From positions 1-35,972 of the forward strand of contig CAJMQQ010000027.1 of assembly GCA_905215625.1 (NCBI GenBank): a stretch of DNA of 35,972 nucleotides, in the 5' to 3' direction. The notes beneath the pieces were generated by a model. That model searched no databases. It was given only the letters and a program-made list of their open reading frames with translations, and was not told where the DNA came from. Numbering within the stretch: the first letter of the stretch is position 1; each line of letters opens with the position of its first letter. The position numbers and the translations under genes were made by a program. The stretch comes from an uncultured bacterium. GTDB lineage: Bacteria > Bacillota > Clostridia > Lachnospirales > Lachnospiraceae. Shown one piece after another: positions 7,555-14,826 of the stretch.

Positions 7555-8666
7555 CAGAACCTTTAACAAAGCAGGAACGGATGAGTTTATACTGGCTGAC
7601 ACAGATTCCGGGATTTGGTGCTGTTACAATAGACAAAATCTGGAATGATGTTCAGAAAAAAGAAGAGATATATAATATAGAAGGAACATTTTTGAAAGAA
7701 AAAGGGATTCTTTCCGGAACCCAGGAACAAGCGTTTGATGCCTTTCGAAGGCAGGGAATGAAACAAAAAATAGAGGAGGAATATGAAAAATTAGAAGAAC
7801 GAAAGATACGTTTTTTAACGCCTTTTGATGAAGAATATCCAAGAGGCCTCTGTCTGATTCACAATAGACCAATGGGACTTTTCTGTAAGGGAAAAATGCC
7901 GGATAATCAGTGCTTTTGTGCAGCAATTGTAGGAGCCAGGGAGTGCAGCAGCTATGGAAACCATGTGGCAAGAATATTGGCGAGGGAACTTAGCAGCAGG
8001 GGAATTCAAGTTATCAGCGGTCTGGCTTTGGGAGTGGATGGAGCCAGCCATAGAGGAGCATTGGAAGCGGGAAAGCCGACCTATGGAGTATTAGGATGCG
8101 GAATTAATATTTGTTACCCAAAAGAAAATTACCCGTTATTCGAAAAGATGGAGAAAGAAGGAGGGATTCTTTCGGAGTATGGGATGGGAGAAAGGCCGAA
8201 ACCGGCTAATTTCCCTATGCGTAATCGGATTATCAGTGGGATCGCCGATGTTGTAATTGTAGTAGAGGCCAGAGAAAAGAGCGGTTCTCTTATTACGGCA
8301 GAGTTGGCCTTAGAACAGGGGAAGGATGTATTTGCGGTACCAGGAAGGATTACAGATATGCTGAGTTCGGGATGCAACCGTTTGATTCAGTCAGGAGCAT
8401 TTCCTCTCTTATGTATAGATGATATATTGGATTATTTTGGTATGAAACATGGAAAAATACAGGGAATTCAGGAAAAAAAGCAGAAGGGACTTGCAAAGAA
8501 AGAAAAAAAGGTGTATATTTGCTTGGATTTGCAACCAAAATTTATTGAAGAGATTGTAAAAGAAAGCGGTTTGCCAATGCATGAATGTGTGGGGATCCTT
8601 CTGGACTTAGAAATGGAGGGATACATTGTGCAGGAAGCGAATCACTATTACAGAAAAAAACTGTGA
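7545..8666 (+). CDS. dprA: DNA-processing protein DprA (Smf)
   Basis: About 373 residues. I prefer the ATG at 7545 over the TTG at 7530 because of the GGGGAAAAGAGGG run just upstream. It overlaps the comM end by 10 bases, which suggests translational coupling. The Rossmann-like DprA core carries AIVGARECSSYG, SGLALGVDGASHRGAL, GCGINICYP, FPMRNRIISG and SGSLITAELALEQGKDVFAVPG, all standard family signatures. The N-terminal helical region and a C-terminal winged-helix-like domain (EEIVKESGLPMHECVGILLDLEMEGYI) are present. DprA binds single-stranded DNA and loads RecA on it during transformation and, in some bacteria, recombinational repair. Confidence 0.95.
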   Translation: MVLTEPLTKQERMSLYWLTQIPGFGAVTIDKIWNDVQKKEEIYNIEGTFLKEKGILSGTQEQAFDAFRRQGMKQKIEEEYEKLEERKIRFLTPFDEEYPRGLCLIHNRPMGLFCKGKMPDNQCFCAAIVGARECSSYGNHVARILARELSSRGIQVISGLALGVDGASHRGALEAGKPTYGVLGCGINICYPKENYPLFEKMEKEGGILSEYGMGERPKPANFPMRNRIISGIADVVIVVEAREKSGSLITAELALEQGKDVFAVPGRITDMLSSGCNRLIQSGAFPLLCIDDILDYFGMKHGKIQGIQEKKQKGLAKKEKKVYICLDLQPKFIEEIVKESGLPMHECVGILLDLEMEGYIVQEANHYYRKKL

Positions 8667-8679
8667 ATGAGGAGTAGTT

Positions 8680-10764
8680 ATGGCGGCAAAGAATCTGGTA
8701 ATTGTAGAGTCTCCTGCAAAAGTAAAAACAATTAAGAAATTCCTGGGTTCTACCTATGAGGTAGATGCCTCTAATGGTCATGTAAGGGATCTGCCCAAAA
8801 GCCAAATGGGAATTGATGTGGATAATGATTTCGAATTAAAGTATATTACCATAAGGGGAAAAGGCGATATTCTATCGAAGTTGCGTAAAGAAGTCAAAAA
8901 AGCAGATAAGATTTATCTTGCAACGGACCCTGACCGGGAAGGAGAAGCGATTTCCTGGCACCTAATGAAGGCGCTGAAGCTGGATGAAGCTGGAGATAAA
9001 AAAGTATACCGTATCAGTTTTAATGAAATTACAAAAAATGCGGTGAAAAATTCCATTAAAAACCCTAGAGAAATCGACATGAATCTGGTAGATGCGCAGC
9101 AGGCTCGCAGAGTGCTGGATCGTTTAGTAGGATATAAGATCAGCCCGCTTCTGTGGGAAAAAGTAAAACGCGGATTGAGTGCAGGCAGAGTTCAGTCTGT
9201 AGCCCTTCGGATGATTTGCGACAGAGAAGAAGAAATTAACGCATTTATTCCAGAAGAATATTGGAACCTGGATGCGGCATTTAAGTTTCCTGGAAGTAAA
9301 AAGCCATTAATGGCAAAGTTCTATGGAGACAAAAATGGCCGGGTTTCTATTGAAAACAAGGAAGAAATAGAGAAAATCCAAAATTATCTGATGAAACAGA
9401 CCTATGTGGTAGAAGAAGTGAAAAATGGCGAGCGGATAAAAAAAGCACCGATTCCATTTACGACCAGTACTCTTCAGCAGGAAGCTTCGAAAGTGCTGAA
9501 TTTTTCTACTCAGAAAACGATGCGTCTTGCCCAGCAGCTGTATGAAGGCGTTGAAGTGAAAGGCCATGGAACGATTGGTCTGATTACCTATCTGCGTACA
9601 GACTCTACTCGTGTAGCAGAAGAGGCCGATCTGGTAGCGAGAGAATTTATCGGAAAGCAGTATGGAAGTCACTATGTGGCAAAGGCAGAACAAAATGCCA
9701 AAAAGGGAGGAAAAATCATCCAGGATGCTCACGAGGCTATCCGTCCTACAGATATTTCTTTAACCCCAGTTATTATAAAAGAATCTCTTCAAAGAGATTT
9801 GTTCCGTCTGTATCAGCTAATCTGGAAACGGTTTGCCGCCAGCCGGATGGAGGCTGCAAGATACGAGACGACGACAGTAAAAATTGGAGCGGGAGAATAT
9901 CTATTTACTCTGACCGCATCGAAATTAGCTTTTGATGGGTTCTTATCCGTTTATGTTCAGGAGGAAGAAAAGGAAGAAAAGAATGTTCTTCTTGGAAAAC
10001 TGGAAACAGGAATGGAGCTGACATTAGAAGAATTGCTGCCAAGTCAGCACTTTACCCAGCCGCCGGCGCACTATACGGAGGCATCTCTGGTAAAAGCGCT
10101 GGAAGAACAGGGAATTGGACGTCCGAGTACCTATGCGCCTACTATAACAACTATTTTAAATAGAAGATACGTAGTAAAGGAAAATAAAAACTTATATGTA
10201 ACAGAGCTGGGTGAAGTCGTAAATGGAATGATGAAACAGTGTTTCCCAAGTATTGTGGATACTGCGTTTACGGCAAACCTGGAATATCTTCTGGACAAGG
10301 TGGGAGACGGAACCGTAGACTGGAAGACAGTGGTCCGTAATTTCTATCCAGACTTAGATGAAGCAGTGAAGAATGCTCAGGCAGAGCTGGAGTCTGTTAC
10401 CATTGCAGATGAGGTGACAGATGAAGTCTGCGAGCTTTGCGGCCGGAACATGGTAATAAAATATGGACCTCATGGAAAGTTCCTGGCCTGTCCGGGATTT
10501 CCTGAATGTAAAAATACGAAGCCATATTTAGAAAAAATAGGAGTTCCCTGTCCAAAGTGCGGGAAAGAGATTGTCATTAAAAAAACCAAGAAAGGCCGTC
10601 GCTATTATGGATGTGAAGCAAATCCGGAATGTGAGTTCATGTCCTGGCAGAAACCATCCAGGGAAAAGTGTCCGCAGTGCGGCAGCTATATGGTAGAAAA
10701 GGGAAATCAGCTGGTGTGTTCCAGTGAAACTTGCGGGTATCGTGAGAAAATTAAATCAAAATAG
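8680..10764 (+). CDS. topA: DNA topoisomerase I (type IA)
   Basis: 694 residues, the normal size for Firmicute TopA. The TOPRIM domain is N-terminal, with the catalytic Glu in VIVESPAKVKTI and the acidic motif DPDREGEAISWH. The active-site tyrosine is Y304 in TYLRTDSTRV. Three four-cysteine zinc modules start near residue 584 (CELCG...CPGFPEC, CPKCG...CEANPEC, CPQCG...CSSETC). The enzyme relaxes negative supercoils by transient single-strand breakage. It follows dprA by 13 bases, the classic dprA-topA order, and ends the gene cluster that starts with the SOS-type promoter. No clear terminator hairpin is visible in the 126 bases before codY. Confidence 0.97.
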   Translation: MAAKNLVIVESPAKVKTIKKFLGSTYEVDASNGHVRDLPKSQMGIDVDNDFELKYITIRGKGDILSKLRKEVKKADKIYLATDPDREGEAISWHLMKALKLDEAGDKKVYRISFNEITKNAVKNSIKNPREIDMNLVDAQQARRVLDRLVGYKISPLLWEKVKRGLSAGRVQSVALRMICDREEEINAFIPEEYWNLDAAFKFPGSKKPLMAKFYGDKNGRVSIENKEEIEKIQNYLMKQTYVVEEVKNGERIKKAPIPFTTSTLQQEASKVLNFSTQKTMRLAQQLYEGVEVKGHGTIGLITYLRTDSTRVAEEADLVAREFIGKQYGSHYVAKAEQNAKKGGKIIQDAHEAIRPTDISLTPVIIKESLQRDLFRLYQLIWKRFAASRMEAARYETTTVKIGAGEYLFTLTASKLAFDGFLSVYVQEEEKEEKNVLLGKLETGMELTLEELLPSQHFTQPPAHYTEASLVKALEEQGIGRPSTYAPTITTILNRRYVVKENKNLYVTELGEVVNGMMKQCFPSIVDTAFTANLEYLLDKVGDGTVDWKTVVRNFYPDLDEAVKNAQAELESVTIADEVTDEVCELCGRNMVIKYGPHGKFLACPGFPECKNTKPYLEKIGVPCPKCGKEIVIKKTKKGRRYYGCEANPECEFMSWQKPSREKCPQCGSYMVEKGNQLVCSSETCGYREKIKSK

Positions 10765-10802
10765 AAGTATTTCTTAAAAAATCAAAAAACTTCCAAAAAC
10801 TA

Positions 10803-10831
10803 TTGTGAATGTTGAATAAACATGGTACAAT
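10803..10831 (+). promoter_or_regulatory. Promoter of codY
   Basis: -35 TTGTGA (10803-10808), a 17-base spacer, and -10 TACAAT (10826-10831). The predicted start is near 10838, about 50 bases before the codY ATG. Confidence 0.6.
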
Positions 10832-10846
10832 TCAAGTAATATATAG

Positions 10847-10861
10847 CTTTTTCGGAAAACC
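10847..10861. promoter_or_regulatory. Possible CodY box in the codY leader
   Basis: CTTTTTCGGAAAACC has a core TTTTCGGAAAA that matches the CodY consensus AATTTTCWGAAAATT at 10 of 15 positions, including all inner ones. It lies just after the predicted transcription start, where bound CodY could block its own gene. Weak sites of this kind can arise by chance in AT-rich leaders. Confidence 0.45.
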
Positions 10862-10890
10862 ATTTCAACAGATCAAGGAGGTTTTGGAAA

Positions 10891-11682
10891 ATGAGTGTAC
10901 AGTTGTTGGATAAAACAAGGAAAATTAATAAATTATTGCATAACAATAATTCACACAAATTTGTCTTTAATGATATTTGCAAGGTGCTAAGTGAAATTCT
11001 GCTATCCAACATTCTGGTAATCAGCAAGAAAGGAAAAGTCCTGGGGGTCAGCATCTGGCCTGGAGTTGATGAGATTGAAGAATTAATCGTTGACCAGGTA
11101 GGAAACTATGTAGATAAATTGCTGAACGAAAGACTTCTTAGTGTGCTGTCTACCAAGGAAAACGTAAATTTGGCTACATTGGGATTTGCAGAAGAAAATG
11201 TAAAGAAGTACCAGGCAATTATTTCTCCGATTGATATTGCAGGAGAGCGTCTTGGAACGCTGTTTATGTATAAGTCAGATTCCCAGTATGATATTGATGA
11301 TATTATTGTCAGTGAATATGGAACTACGGTAGTAGGACTGGAAATGATGCGTTCAGTAAATGAAGAAAATGCAGAAGAGAGCCGGAAAGTCCAGATTGTA
11401 AAATCTGCAATCAGTACGTTGTCGTTCTCTGAGTTGGAGGCAATTACGCATATTTTCGAAGAACTGGATGGCAATGAAGGAATTCTGGTAGCCAGCAAGA
11501 TTGCGGACAGGGTAGGGATTACCCGATCAGTTATTGTCAATGCACTCCGCAAGTTCGAGAGTGCAGGCGTCATTGAGTCCCGTTCGTCTGGCATGAAAGG
11601 AACCTACATCAAAGTATTAAATGATGTGGTGTTTGATGAACTGAAAGCTATAAAAGCAAATGCAGGAAAGACAAAGATATAA
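10891..11682 (+). CDS. codY: GTP- and branched-chain-amino-acid-sensing pleiotropic repressor CodY
   Basis: 263 residues, close to the usual 259. The N-terminal GAF-type ligand domain (about 1-155) opens with SVQLLDKTRKINKLL. The C-terminal winged helix contains SKIADRVGITRSVIVNALRKFESAGVIESRSSG, whose recognition-helix stretch is nearly invariant in the family. CodY represses nitrogen-uptake, peptide-transport and biosynthesis genes in rich medium when bound to isoleucine, leucine or valine and, in many species, GTP. AAGGAGG precedes the ATG. It has its own promoter and a terminator-like hairpin downstream, so it is probably monocistronic. The oppBCDFA operon 2 kb away is the type of target CodY controls elsewhere. 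Confidence 0.97.
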   Translation: MSVQLLDKTRKINKLLHNNNSHKFVFNDICKVLSEILLSNILVISKKGKVLGVSIWPGVDEIEELIVDQVGNYVDKLLNERLLSVLSTKENVNLATLGFAEENVKKYQAIISPIDIAGERLGTLFMYKSDSQYDIDDIIVSEYGTTVVGLEMMRSVNEENAEESRKVQIVKSAISTLSFSELEAITHIFEELDGNEGILVASKIADRVGITRSVIVNALRKFESAGVIESRSSGMKGTYIKVLNDVVFDELKAIKANAGKTKI

Positions 11683-11710
11683 AGATATAAAACGATTGTG
11701 ATGCATCAGC

Positions 11711-11772
11711 AGCCGGCAGCACTCAGAAATTCGGGTTTTTCTGGAAAATTCTGGGTCTTCCGGCTACTTTTT
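11711..11772 (+). terminator. Terminator after codY
   Basis: The outer stem AGCCGG (11711-11716) pairs with CCGGCT (11760-11765). An inner stem of ACTCAGAA-type sequence pairs with TTCTGGGT. A T-run lies at 11768-11772. The long two-tier hairpin sits between codY and the rpsB promoter. Confidence 0.6.
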
Positions 11773-11815
11773 CTATGGGAAACAATAAAAAACAGGGAAA
11801 AGGACAAAAAAATAC

Positions 11816-11844
11816 TTGCACCATAAGTTGACTTATGTTATATT
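11816..11844 (+). promoter_or_regulatory. Promoter of rpsB
   Basis: -35 TTGCAC (11816-11821), a spacer of exactly 17 bases, and -10 TATATT (11839-11844). The spacer is almost entirely occupied by a palindrome (11822-11837). The predicted start near 11851 leaves a leader of about 110 bases. Confidence 0.65.
11822..11837. promoter_or_regulatory. Palindrome inside the rpsB promoter spacer
   Basis: The arms CATAAGT and ACTTATG are perfect inverted repeats around TG, lying between the -35 and -10 elements. The position would suit an operator or a regulator that acts on spacer geometry. No known binder is recognised. Confidence 0.45.
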
Positions 11845-11866
11845 GGAGTGGCTTACGAAAAAACAC

Positions 11867-11933
11867 GCCGGCGGATTCCTTGGGAAGGTGCCTGAAAAAG
11901 TCAGGTCTCTCTGGAAGCATGAGATGCCGACGG
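11867..11933 (+). ncRNA. Structured 5' leader of rpsB
   Basis: An outer stem pairs CCGGCGG (11868-11874) with CCGACGG (11927-11933), with one mismatch. It encloses two short hairpins: CCTT-GGG-AAGG (11878-11888) and CCTGA-AAAAG-TCAGG (11891-11905). The arrangement resembles autoregulatory ribosomal-protein leaders that S2 or another protein could bind. I do not recognise it as a named family, and the fold was derived by eye. Confidence 0.4.
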
Positions 11934-11961
11934 AAGTTAAAAACCAAATGGAGGTAGAAAC

Positions 11962-12705
11962 ATGAGCGTAATTTCTATGAAACAGTTACTGGAAGCTGGT
12001 GTACACTTCGGTCACCAGACAAGAAGATGGAACCCTAAGATGGCTCCTTACATCTATACCGAAAGAAACGGTATCTACATTATCGACTTACAGAAGTCTG
12101 TAGGCAAAGTTGACGAGGCTTACAAGGCAGTAGCAGACATCGCTGCAGACGGCGGCACTGTTCTGTTTGTAGGAACCAAGAAGCAGGCTCAGGATGCAAT
12201 TAAGACTGAGGCTGAAAGATGCAATATGTTCTATGTAAACGAGAGATGGTTAGGCGGTATGCTGACCAATTTCAAGACCATCCAGAGCAGAATTGCAAGA
12301 TTAAAAGAAATTGAGACCATGGCTGAGGACGGTACATTCGATGTTCTTCCTAAGAAGGAAGTTATCGAGTTAAAGAAAGAGTGGGACAAGTTAGAGAAGA
12401 ACTTAGGCGGTATCAAGGAAATGAAGAAGCTGCCAGACGTAATTTTCGTAGTTGATCCAAAGAAGGAAAGAATTTGCGTACAGGAAGCACACACTCTGGG
12501 TATTCCGCTGATTGGTATTGCAGATACAAACTGTGATCCGGAAGAGTTGGATTATGTAATTCCTGGCAACGATGATGCTATCAGAGCAGTTAAGTTAATT
12601 GTTTCCAAGATGGCTGATGCTGTAATTGAAGCAAACCAGGGCGAGGCAGTTGCAGACATGGAAGCAGCTGGCGAAATCGAAGCAGATGAGACTGTAGAGG
12701 CTTAA
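11962..12705 (+). CDS. rpsB: 30S ribosomal protein S2
   Basis: 247 residues. Family hallmarks include MKQLLEAGVHFGHQTRRWNPKM at the N-terminus, YIIDLQKS, FVGTKKQAQ, NERWLGGMLTNF and GIPLIGIADTNCDPE. The acidic C-terminal tail is typical. S2 binds late to the 30S head and is needed for S1 or mRNA platform function. The ATG follows AATGGAGG. The gene has its own promoter and a long structured leader, and it is separated from tsf by a strong hairpin with a T-run, so rpsB is probably made in excess over EF-Ts. Confidence 0.98.
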   Translation: MSVISMKQLLEAGVHFGHQTRRWNPKMAPYIYTERNGIYIIDLQKSVGKVDEAYKAVADIAADGGTVLFVGTKKQAQDAIKTEAERCNMFYVNERWLGGMLTNFKTIQSRIARLKEIETMAEDGTFDVLPKKEVIELKKEWDKLEKNLGGIKEMKKLPDVIFVVDPKKERICVQEAHTLGIPLIGIADTNCDPEELDYVIPGNDDAIRAVKLIVSKMADAVIEANQGEAVADMEAAGEIEADETVEA

Positions 12706-12717
12706 TTTGGAATGGCA

Positions 12718-12759
12718 GATGCTTCGCCCGGTTGGAATATACGGGTGAAGCATCTTTTT
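12718..12759 (+). terminator. Terminator/attenuator between rpsB and tsf
   Basis: GATGCTTC-G-CCCG (12718-12730) pairs with CGGG-T-GAAGCATC (12742-12754) across a G-T wobble, giving a 13-step stem with an 11-base loop and five Ts (12755-12759). It begins 13 bases after the rpsB stop. No strong promoter for tsf is visible afterwards, so tsf transcripts probably arise by read-through. Confidence 0.85.
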
Positions 12760-12789
12760 CACTATAATCAGAGATGGAGGAAATTGAAC

Positions 12790-13725
12790 ATGGCAGCAGT
12801 TACAGCAGCAATGGTAAAAGAGTTAAGAGAAATGACCGGCGCAGGTATGATGGATTGCAAGAAAGCGCTGGCAGCAACCGACGGAGACATGGACAAGGCA
12901 GTTGAGTTCTTAAGAGAAAAAGGACTTGCTTCTGCACAGAAGAAGGCTGGCAGAATCGCTGCTGAGGGTATCGCATTTACTCTGGTAAGTGATGATGAGA
13001 AGAAAGCAGTTGTAGTTGAGGTTAATGCTGAGACTGACTTCGTTGCTAAAAACGAAGTGTTCAGAGGTTATGTTGCAGATGTTGCTGCTCAGGCATTAAA
13101 CAGCACCGCAACAGACATGGATACATTCTTTGCTGAGAAGTGGGCAAAAGACGAGCAGCTGACTGTTAAGGAAGCATTATCTGCTCAGATTGCAGTAATC
13201 GGCGAAAATATGAACATCAGAAGATTTGAGCGTGTTGAGGAGCAGAATGGTTTTGTTGCTTCCTATATTCATGCAGGCGGAAAGATCGGCGTTTTAGTAG
13301 ATGTTGAGACTGACGTTGTAAATGACGCTGTAAAAGAAATGGCAAGAAACGTAGCTATGCAGGCTGCAGCGTTAAAGCCAGTATACACCAACAGAAGCGA
13401 AGTAGATGCAGACTACATTGCAAAAGAAAAAGAAATCCTTGCAGTTGCTGCAAGAAATGAGAAGCCTGATGCAAACGATAAGATTATCGAAGGCATGGTT
13501 ATGGGCCGTATCAACAAGGAATTAAAGGAAATTTGCTTACTGGATCAGGTATACGTGAAAGCGGAAGACGGCAAGCAGACAGTTGGCAAGTACGTAGAAG
13601 AAGTTGCAAAAGCAAACGGCGCTAAGATTGCAATCAAGAAATTCGTACGTTTTGAGACTGGCGAAGGTATGGAAAAGAAGGAAGAGGACTTTGCAGCAGA
13701 AGTTGCAAAGCAGATGGGACAGTAA
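12790..13725 (+). CDS. tsf: Elongation factor Ts
   Basis: 311 residues from the ATG at 12790, which follows GGAGG. An in-frame open stretch upstream to 12712 is the rpsB-tsf hairpin region and is not coding. The N-terminal UBA-like domain carries KELREMTGAGMMDCKKAL, and the core carries AETDFVAKNEVF, the region that contacts EF-Tu. The protein exchanges GDP for GTP on EF-Tu in the cytosol. It lies directly after rpsB as in nearly all bacteria. The gene uses few rare codons, as expected for a highly expressed factor, and ends at a strong terminator. Confidence 0.98.
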   Translation: MAAVTAAMVKELREMTGAGMMDCKKALAATDGDMDKAVEFLREKGLASAQKKAGRIAAEGIAFTLVSDDEKKAVVVEVNAETDFVAKNEVFRGYVADVAAQALNSTATDMDTFFAEKWAKDEQLTVKEALSAQIAVIGENMNIRRFERVEEQNGFVASYIHAGGKIGVLVDVETDVVNDAVKEMARNVAMQAAALKPVYTNRSEVDADYIAKEKEILAVAARNEKPDANDKIIEGMVMGRINKELKEICLLDQVYVKAEDGKQTVGKYVEEVAKANGAKIAIKKFVRFETGEGMEKKEEDFAAEVAKQMGQ

Positions 13726-13754
13726 TTTCCCGGCCTGATTAAATAATTTGAAAA

Positions 13755-13787
13755 GCCCTTGAGAAGCTTTTCTCAAGGGCAGTTTTT
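13755..13787 (+). terminator. Intrinsic terminator after tsf
   Basis: GCCCTTGAGAA (13755-13765) pairs perfectly with TTCTCAAGGGC (13770-13780) around a GCTT loop, followed by TTTTT at 13783-13787. This separates the rpsB-tsf unit from the opp operon. Confidence 0.92.
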
Positions 13788-13831
13788 GACCAAAATATGT
13801 ACTTTCTACAAAAACAAATGTCTTTATTAGC

Positions 13832-13860
13832 CTGACAGCTATATGAAGAACTGATAAAAT
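13832..13860 (+). promoter_or_regulatory. Possible promoter of the opp operon
   Basis: -35 CTGACA (13832-13837), a 17-base spacer, and -10 TAAAAT (13855-13860). The fit is good, but the predicted start near 13867 falls within the AAGGTG ribosome site of oppB, so the message would be almost leaderless. The true start may lie elsewhere in 13788-13876. Confidence 0.35.
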
Positions 13861-13876
13861 ATTAAGGTGTGATAAA

Positions 13877-14824
13877 ATGGGCAAATATTTTGCAAAAAGA
13901 CTTGGAATGGCAATTGTTACAATTTTTTTAGTAACCTGTATTACCTTCCTTTTGATGAATGCAATTCCAGGAAGTCCCTGGCTGAGTGAGAAAACTCCTT
14001 CCCAGGCAACCATAGATGCTCTCAATGCAAAGTACGGACTGGATAAACCAGTCATTGTACAGTTAGGAATGTATTTGAAAAATCTGCTGCATGGCGATTT
14101 CGGCGTATCTTTAAAGATGCAGAAAAACCGTGAGGTTATGGATATTATTTTGGATATGTTTCCGGTTTCCGCTAAAATCGGCGCCATCGCTCTGACATGG
14201 GCTGTATTAGTCGGAGTACCGCTGGGATGTCTGGCTGCTTTTAAGAGAGGCAAATTAACAGACAGTATCCTTCGCGTTGTTTGTACTTTGGGAATTTCAA
14301 CCCCAAGTTTCGTAGTCGCATCCATTCTGCTGGTTGTATTCGCAGGTGGTATTGCGTCTCTGAAGATTTTCCCGACAATTTTTGATCCGGCAGCTGGATG
14401 GCGCGCTTATGTGCTTCCCTGCTTTGCATTAGGATTTTATCCAATGTGTTATACGGCCAGACAGACCCGTTCCGCTATGCTGGACTCTTTAAACCAGGAG
14501 TATATTAAGACTGCCAGGGCAAAGGGTCTGAAGAACAGAAAGATTATTTTTAAACATGCACTTAGAAATGCTTTGATTCCGGTTATTACGTATTTAGGAC
14601 CGCAGGTAGCATTTACTCTGTGCGGCGGTTTCGTTGTAGAGAGCGTTTTCTCAATTCCTGGATTAGGACGTTATTTTGTTCAGTCTATTCAGAACCGTGA
14701 CTATCCGGTTATTATGGGTACTACAATCTTTTTGGCAACCTTCATTATCCTGATGAATGTTGTAGTTGACTTGCTGTATAAGCTTGCAGATCCTAGAATC
14801 AGTCTGACGAAAGGTGGAGAATAA
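13877..14824 (+). CDS. oppB: Oligopeptide ABC transporter permease OppB
   Basis: 315-residue inner-membrane permease with an N-terminal membrane segment (ITFLLMNAIPGSPW) and about six helices overall. The cytoplasmic EAA-like loop (YIKTARAKGLKNRKIIFKHALRNALIP) docks the ATPase, and VVESVFSIPGLGRYFVQSIQNRDYPVIMG is typical of the family. It forms a heterodimeric channel with OppC for peptide uptake energised by OppD and OppF. It starts the five-gene opp operon, 90 bases after the tsf terminator. A related dipeptide or nickel permease is possible by family resemblance alone, but the whole operon fits Opp. Confidence 0.93.
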   Translation: MGKYFAKRLGMAIVTIFLVTCITFLLMNAIPGSPWLSEKTPSQATIDALNAKYGLDKPVIVQLGMYLKNLLHGDFGVSLKMQKNREVMDIILDMFPVSAKIGAIALTWAVLVGVPLGCLAAFKRGKLTDSILRVVCTLGISTPSFVVASILLVVFAGGIASLKIFPTIFDPAAGWRAYVLPCFALGFYPMCYTARQTRSAMLDSLNQEYIKTARAKGLKNRKIIFKHALRNALIPVITYLGPQVAFTLCGGFVVESVFSIPGLGRYFVQSIQNRDYPVIMGTTIFLATFIILMNVVVDLLYKLADPRISLTKGGE

Positions 14825-14826
14825 GC

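Noticed and set aside
12712..12789. Upstream extension of the tsf frame
   Set aside because: It encodes the terminator-like hairpin. EF-Ts starts at the ATG at 12790 with GGAGG before it.
13799..13813. CodY-box-like sequence before oppB
   Set aside because: Only 9 of 15 consensus positions match and the core is broken, so it is not better than chance in AT-rich DNA.
13786..13814. TTGACC as -35 for the opp operon
   Set aside because: No acceptable -10 lies 16-18 bases downstream, and it overlaps the T-run of the tsf terminator.
13537..14325. 262-codon minus-strand open frame spanning the end of tsf and the start of oppB
   Set aside because: It runs antisense through a strong terminator and two clear genes, and its composition looks like a reading-frame shadow.
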